Below are positions 5,717 to 8,540 of a stretch of DNA of 8,540 nucleotides, piece after piece (the first letter of the stretch is position 1; every line of letters begins with the position of its first letter). The stretch is from Candidatus Stahliibacteriota bacterium (GTDB lineage Bacteria; Hydrothermota; Tepidihabitantia; B3-TA06). A model generated the notes under the pieces. That model was not told the origin of the DNA. It did not search any database and saw only the letters and a program-made list of their open reading frames with translations. The position numbers and the translations under genes were made by a program. The stretch spans positions 1 through 8,540 of the forward strand of contig JAUVJT010000088.1 of NCBI GenBank assembly GCA_030592225.1, given 5' to 3'.

Positions 5717-6469
5717 ATGGAGCGTGCGACACTAACCACAGTTTCTAAACCGGAGAGCGACATAGATTTACTGCTAAATACCTATTTTTCCATGTCAACA
5801 GGGAACGGCAAACCTTCGTCTCAAGATAAGAGACGGCCAAAGGCATCAGCGCATGTGACGGGGAAAAATCTCACTTCAAAAGAAGATAATTCCCGTTCAG
5901 ATGCGGAGCTTTTGGCCGGAGCACGAACGGGAGATAACGAAGCGTGCCGTATCATAGTGGAGCGGTACCAGCGTCTCCTCTACAGTATTGCGTATAAGTT
6001 CCTGGGAGACCACAGCGAAGCCGACGATGCGGTGCAGCAAGTTTTCATCCGGTTCTTTGAGAAATCGGGCAGACTGCGTAATGCCAAGGCGCTTAAAACG
6101 TACCTTGCTCGCAGTACGTCCAACGAGTGCATTGACCGTCTGCGCCGGGTAAAAAGAAGGCAGACCGTCTCGCTGGAAGTGTTGGGCGCTGCGGAAATAC
6201 TGGCGCTTGAAGACGCTCAAACGCCTCAGAAGGACGTCAAGCGCAAGGAGTTGGCCGTGCTCATACAATGGGCCCTGGATCAGCTTTCCGAGAGGCAGCG
6301 ACGCGTGGTTGTGCTTTCCTTTATAGAGGGTCTGAGTTACGCCGAAATCGCAGAAGTGCTCAAGTGTGAAGAGGTTACGGTAAGAACCCATCTTCACCGG
6401 GCGCGCAAAAAGTTGCAGAAGCTTTTGGGGCCGCGGATACGCGGTTTGGAGGCTGAATTTGTACGATAA
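5717..6469 (+). CDS. ECF-type RNA polymerase sigma factor
   Basis: The 250-residue protein has an extra polar N-terminus of about 60 residues, then the two ECF domains. Region 2 (about 76-148) includes IVERYQRLLYSIAYKFLGD, EADDAVQQVFIRFF and the -10-binding end RLRRVKRR. Region 4 (about 184-238) has LSERQRRVVVLSFIEGLSYAEIA with the helix-turn-helix ending VTVRTHLHRARKKL. It directs RNA polymerase to a regulon that is not identifiable here. The ATG at 5717 has no Shine-Dalgarno and lies just past the -10 box, so it is either leaderless or the true start is downstream (ATG 5792 or GTG 5855, both poorly supported). Its stop overlaps the start of the anti-sigma gene by 11 bases. It is clearly an ECF factor; the subgroup is unassigned. 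Confidence 0.92.
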   Translation: MERATLTTVSKPESDIDLLLNTYFSMSTGNGKPSSQDKRRPKASAHVTGKNLTSKEDNSRSDAELLAGARTGDNEACRIIVERYQRLLYSIAYKFLGDHSEADDAVQQVFIRFFEKSGRLRNAKALKTYLARSTSNECIDRLRRVKRRQTVSLEVLGAAEILALEDAQTPQKDVKRKELAVLIQWALDQLSERQRRVVVLSFIEGLSYAEIAEVLKCEEVTVRTHLHRARKKLQKLLGPRIRGLEAEFVR

Positions 6470-7019
6470 CGACAAAAGGCACGCAGATGCGGAACTTGAT
6501 ATGAGATGTAACGATATAGATTTTGCCGCTTATCTGATTGGTGAGCTGGATTTGGCAGAGCAAAAAGCGGTTCGCGCGCACCTGCAAACCTGCGAACATT
6601 GCCGCGAACAGTTGGCTGCTGAGACCAGCTTCAACCGGGCGATGCGTCAGGGATTGCGCATTGATGTCGATCCTGCGTACTGGAACCGTATCTGGCCCCG
6701 GATTCAGGTGGCGTTGGTTGCCCGCCGCAATCGCCGGTTCAAGCTGTGGCTACGCTGGGCGTTTGCCAGCGCCGGATCCCTGGCCGTTGCGGTGTTTTCG
6801 ATATTCATACTTTCTGCCGTACTCCCCGGGCCCACGTTGGCCATGCACGAGGTCTCCTATTTCACCGACCTGCCTGCCGCTCCCCCTGTCGTTATTGAAG
6901 AAGATACCCGGCAGTCCACTTCCCTTGAAATAGCCAGCCTTGCCATAGGCAGCCCCACACCGTCAGAACGTGCCGGGATATGGCGGCGGGTGGCCGATCT
7001 CGAGGAGGATACCCGATGA
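6459..7019 (+). CDS. Zinc-finger transmembrane anti-sigma factor
   Basis: The protein has 186 residues. The start is TTG at 6459: GGAGG (6448-6452) lies six bases upstream inside the sigma gene, giving an 11-base overlap and probable translational coupling. The later ATG at 6501 has no ribosome-binding site. The N-terminus carries a zf-HC2/ZAS motif, with Cys17 and then HLQTCEHC, giving the H-x3-C-x2-C ligands His41, Cys45 and Cys48. One membrane helix (about 100-122) follows basic residues around 89-99, placing the zinc finger in the cytoplasm and about 60 residues outside. Known ZAS proteins hold their ECF sigma inactive until a signal releases it, often by regulated proteolysis. The neighbouring sigma factor is the evident partner. 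Its stop TGA overlaps the ATG of the next gene. Confidence 0.9.
   Translation: MYDNDKRHADAELDMRCNDIDFAAYLIGELDLAEQKAVRAHLQTCEHCREQLAAETSFNRAMRQGLRIDVDPAYWNRIWPRIQVALVARRNRRFKLWLRWAFASAGSLAVAVFSIFILSAVLPGPTLAMHEVSYFTDLPAAPPVVIEEDTRQSTSLEIASLAIGSPTPSERAGIWRRVADLEEDTR
7002..7018 (+). promoter_or_regulatory. Ribosome-binding site fixing the lipoprotein start at 7016
   Basis: GAGGAGG (7002-7008) lies seven bases upstream of ATG 7016, which shares an ATGA overlap with the anti-sigma stop. This decides against the longer start at 6980, which has no comparable site and would add 12 residues ahead of the signal peptide. Confidence 0.8.
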
Positions 7020-7828
7020 TCAAAGCTGGTTTTCTGCGCAGGTCGTTGACTCTGATCGTCGCGCTAGGCATGGTTGTGCTGTCGGCGACATCGTGCGCGA
7101 GAAAACCGGCCCGGGTGCAGTGGAAGCTTGCCGAAGGAAAGACCTATCTTTATCGCAGCGAGATTACCGGCTCCTGGAGAATCGAAGGCTGGGAGATGGG
7201 CGAACGGGGCCGCGAGTTCGGCAATCTGCTGGAATACGAGATGATTGTCGAATCAATAGATACAAACTCGGTGATGAAAATCAAGGAGATTATCCATCTT
7301 ATTCGCGAGAACGTCGAATACGAACCCACCGTAATAACCTATAACATGACACCCGCCGGAAAAATCACCGAGGTCGTCGACATTGCCGAAGGCACTGCTC
7401 CGCGAACTCTTCCCGCCAGCACGCGTCGTGAGCATTATATGGAAGAAACCCAGCCCGCCTATCCCGAGCATCCTCTTTCCGCCGGCGAGTACTGGGCACA
7501 GGAAACCAAGATCGTGATGGAAGACAGGGTGATTACCGTAACCAACAAGTTCCGGGTAAGGGGATGGGAAAAAGTCGGTGACTACAACTGCCTGCTCATC
7601 ACCTACGACGGCGAGATGCTCATTCCCTACGAAAGCAAGGGGCGCGACCTTCTTGACCAGGGCACGGCTAAGGGAAGCATCTGGTTCGCGCCCGCCGAAG
7701 GACTGCTCGTTCAGCAGGTTGATACCTTCTACATGGCCACCGCGCGCATCGTGCCCGAGGGCAAGGAGCCGCCTGCCACGTACATCGTGGAAAGCGTCCG
7801 CATCCACCAACTTGTAGAAATACACTAG
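7016..7828 (+). CDS. Lipoprotein of unknown function in the sigma/anti-sigma operon
   Basis: The protein has 270 residues. The N-terminus, MIKAGFLRR then a hydrophobic core ending LSATSC, is a lipoprotein signal peptide with Cys27 as the lipid site (A-T-S-C is an acceptable but not ideal lipobox). The mature part begins VQWKLAEGKTYLYRSEITGSW and continues as alternating strands without obvious helices or catalytic motifs. It ends with WFAPAEGLLVQQV and IVESVRIHQLVEI. Its layout recalls soluble beta-rich lipoproteins such as the DUF6263-like group, but I cannot confirm a family. The ATGA overlap with the anti-sigma gene means co-transcription and probably coupled translation, so it may be a periplasmic sensor or modulator for the anti-sigma factor. 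That role is inference from context. Confidence 0.82.
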   Translation: MIKAGFLRRSLTLIVALGMVVLSATSCARKPARVQWKLAEGKTYLYRSEITGSWRIEGWEMGERGREFGNLLEYEMIVESIDTNSVMKIKEIIHLIRENVEYEPTVITYNMTPAGKITEVVDIAEGTAPRTLPASTRREHYMEETQPAYPEHPLSAGEYWAQETKIVMEDRVITVTNKFRVRGWEKVGDYNCLLITYDGEMLIPYESKGRDLLDQGTAKGSIWFAPAEGLLVQQVDTFYMATARIVPEGKEPPATYIVESVRIHQLVEIH

Positions 7829-7838
7829 CCTCGATCAG

Positions 7839-8540
7839 ATGAATGATTACCACAAAAACATATCAGAGATACAGTCGCCAGTCGAGAAATACGATTTAGG
7901 CAAAACCGATCCCGAGAATACAGAGCTTGCTTCAGAGTTTATAGATTTGGTGAATCATGCCATGACCGTCAACTTCCTGAGAGCTACCCAAAATGCAAAC
8001 ACAAACCCGTTGAGGTCGGCAAGTTTCCTTTTCGATCCTACTCAGACTGCTGAGGCTAGGCTTACCACATCCAAGGTAGACAAGAACAGAATTCTGGAAA
8101 AGGTTCACGACAAGTTTTTGTATTTTCTTACCGACGTGATGAAACTGGTAAAGCCTACGTTATGGCTATCAATGAAGGCAGGACGTTCGGAAAAGGCGAG
8201 AGCCGCCAGGGAAGAGTACTACGCGAAGATTGGCAAGTTCAACTTGATAATGGATGATTTGAGAACCATGTTTGTCAGGCACAAGTTGACGCCCGACGAA
8301 TGGAGAATGGTACACAATGCGATGAAAGATAGAGAAGGCAACGTCGAGTTCCCGAAAGAACTTTTGCCTGCGGTGACAGAGGGCAAAAAACGATTGATGG
8401 AGTTAGGTATTCAGGCCGCACAGATAAAGATAAACGGGAAGCCGTTGCTTGATCCAAAAGCGTTAATACACAACTTCGGTAGATACCTACCAAGGATGTA
8501 TGAAGCGTTTGAGACCTACAAGCTTTGGAAAAAGGCGAAG
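7839..8540 (+). CDS. Unrecognised protein, possibly the start of a giant phage/plasmid-type polyprotein (3' end outside window)
   Basis: An open frame of 234 codons runs from ATG 7839 to the window edge without a stop; an in-frame TAG at 7815 bounds it upstream. The protein is charged and helical, with LTPDEWRMVHNAMKD (150-164), FPKELLPAVTEGKKRLMELG (171-190) and NFGRYLPRMYEAFETY (212-227). An order of TPEEW-like helix, then LxELG, then YLPRxY is one I associate with very large multi-domain proteins of phages and plasmids; this is recollection, not a search result. Arg codons are AGA or AGG in 12 of 14 cases, while the preceding gene mostly uses CGN. Sampled GC is about 45-47% against about 58% upstream. 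No Shine-Dalgarno precedes the ATG, so the start is uncertain. The coding call is good; the function is weak. Confidence 0.75.
   Translation, partial: MNDYHKNISEIQSPVEKYDLGKTDPENTELASEFIDLVNHAMTVNFLRATQNANTNPLRSASFLFDPTQTAEARLTTSKVDKNRILEKVHDKFLYFLTDVMKLVKPTLWLSMKAGRSEKARAAREEYYAKIGKFNLIMDDLRTMFVRHKLTPDEWRMVHNAMKDREGNVEFPKELLPAVTEGKKRLMELGIQAAQIKINGKPLLDPKALIHNFGRYLPRMYEAFETYKLWKKAK

Noticed and set aside
5897..6475. 192-codon open frame opposite the sigma factor gene
   Set aside because: It is antisense to conserved ECF regions 2 and 4 and has no family features or initiation site.
6980..7015. Upstream ATG start for the lipoprotein
   Set aside because: It would place 12 Gly/Arg-rich residues before the signal peptide, lacks a ribosome-binding site, and is outcompeted by GAGGAGG before ATG 7016.
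7253..7825. 190-codon open frame opposite the lipoprotein gene
   Set aside because: It is antisense to a gene with signal peptide, ribosome-binding site and operon overlap, and no independent support was found.

Overview
The window looks like an ordinary bacterial chromosome segment of about 50-58% GC, from a didermic and probably uncultured lineage. The outer-membrane-style cargo tail, two lipoproteins, the split (alpha2beta2-type) glycyl-tRNA synthetase, and junk-like dispersed repeats point toward an FCB-group or WOR-3/Stahlbacteria-like organism. That placement is inference; no rRNA or marker gene in the window settles it.

Layout, left to right. (1) The 3' end of glyS (glycyl-tRNA synthetase beta subunit, + strand) enters from outside the window and ends at a shared bidirectional terminator. 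(2) Two minus-strand genes follow, each with its own consensus-like promoter: a TolB-like beta-propeller lipoprotein and a fused glutamate formimidoyltransferase / formimidoyl-THF cyclodeaminase. (3) A 314-base divergent intergenic region holds palindromic GC-rich repeats and overlapping promoters. One of these closely matches a sigma-54 -24/-12 element. (4) A + strand gene encodes an exported seven-repeat propeller protein with a type IX secretion-like C-terminal tail. Base composition breaks sharply where the propeller meets the tail. (5) A tightly overlapped + strand operon encodes an ECF sigma factor, a zinc-finger (ZAS-type) transmembrane anti-sigma factor and a lipoprotein of unknown function. 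Its promoter lies so close to the sigma ATG that the mRNA may be leaderless. (6) A gene open at the right edge has Arg codon use and GC unlike its neighbours. Its end resembles the giant multi-domain proteins of phages and plasmids, so a mobile element may begin here.

How the genes work together: the sigma / anti-sigma / lipoprotein trio is a plausible envelope-sensing regulatory unit. The zinc-finger domain would hold the sigma factor at the membrane, and the co-translated lipoprotein is a candidate sensor or target. The bifunctional folate enzyme feeds one-carbon units from formiminoglutamate into the tetrahydrofolate pool, but no histidine-degradation genes are beside it. The glyS, TolB-like and folate genes show no evident functional link. 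I see no tRNA, rRNA, CRISPR array or recognisable insertion sequence.
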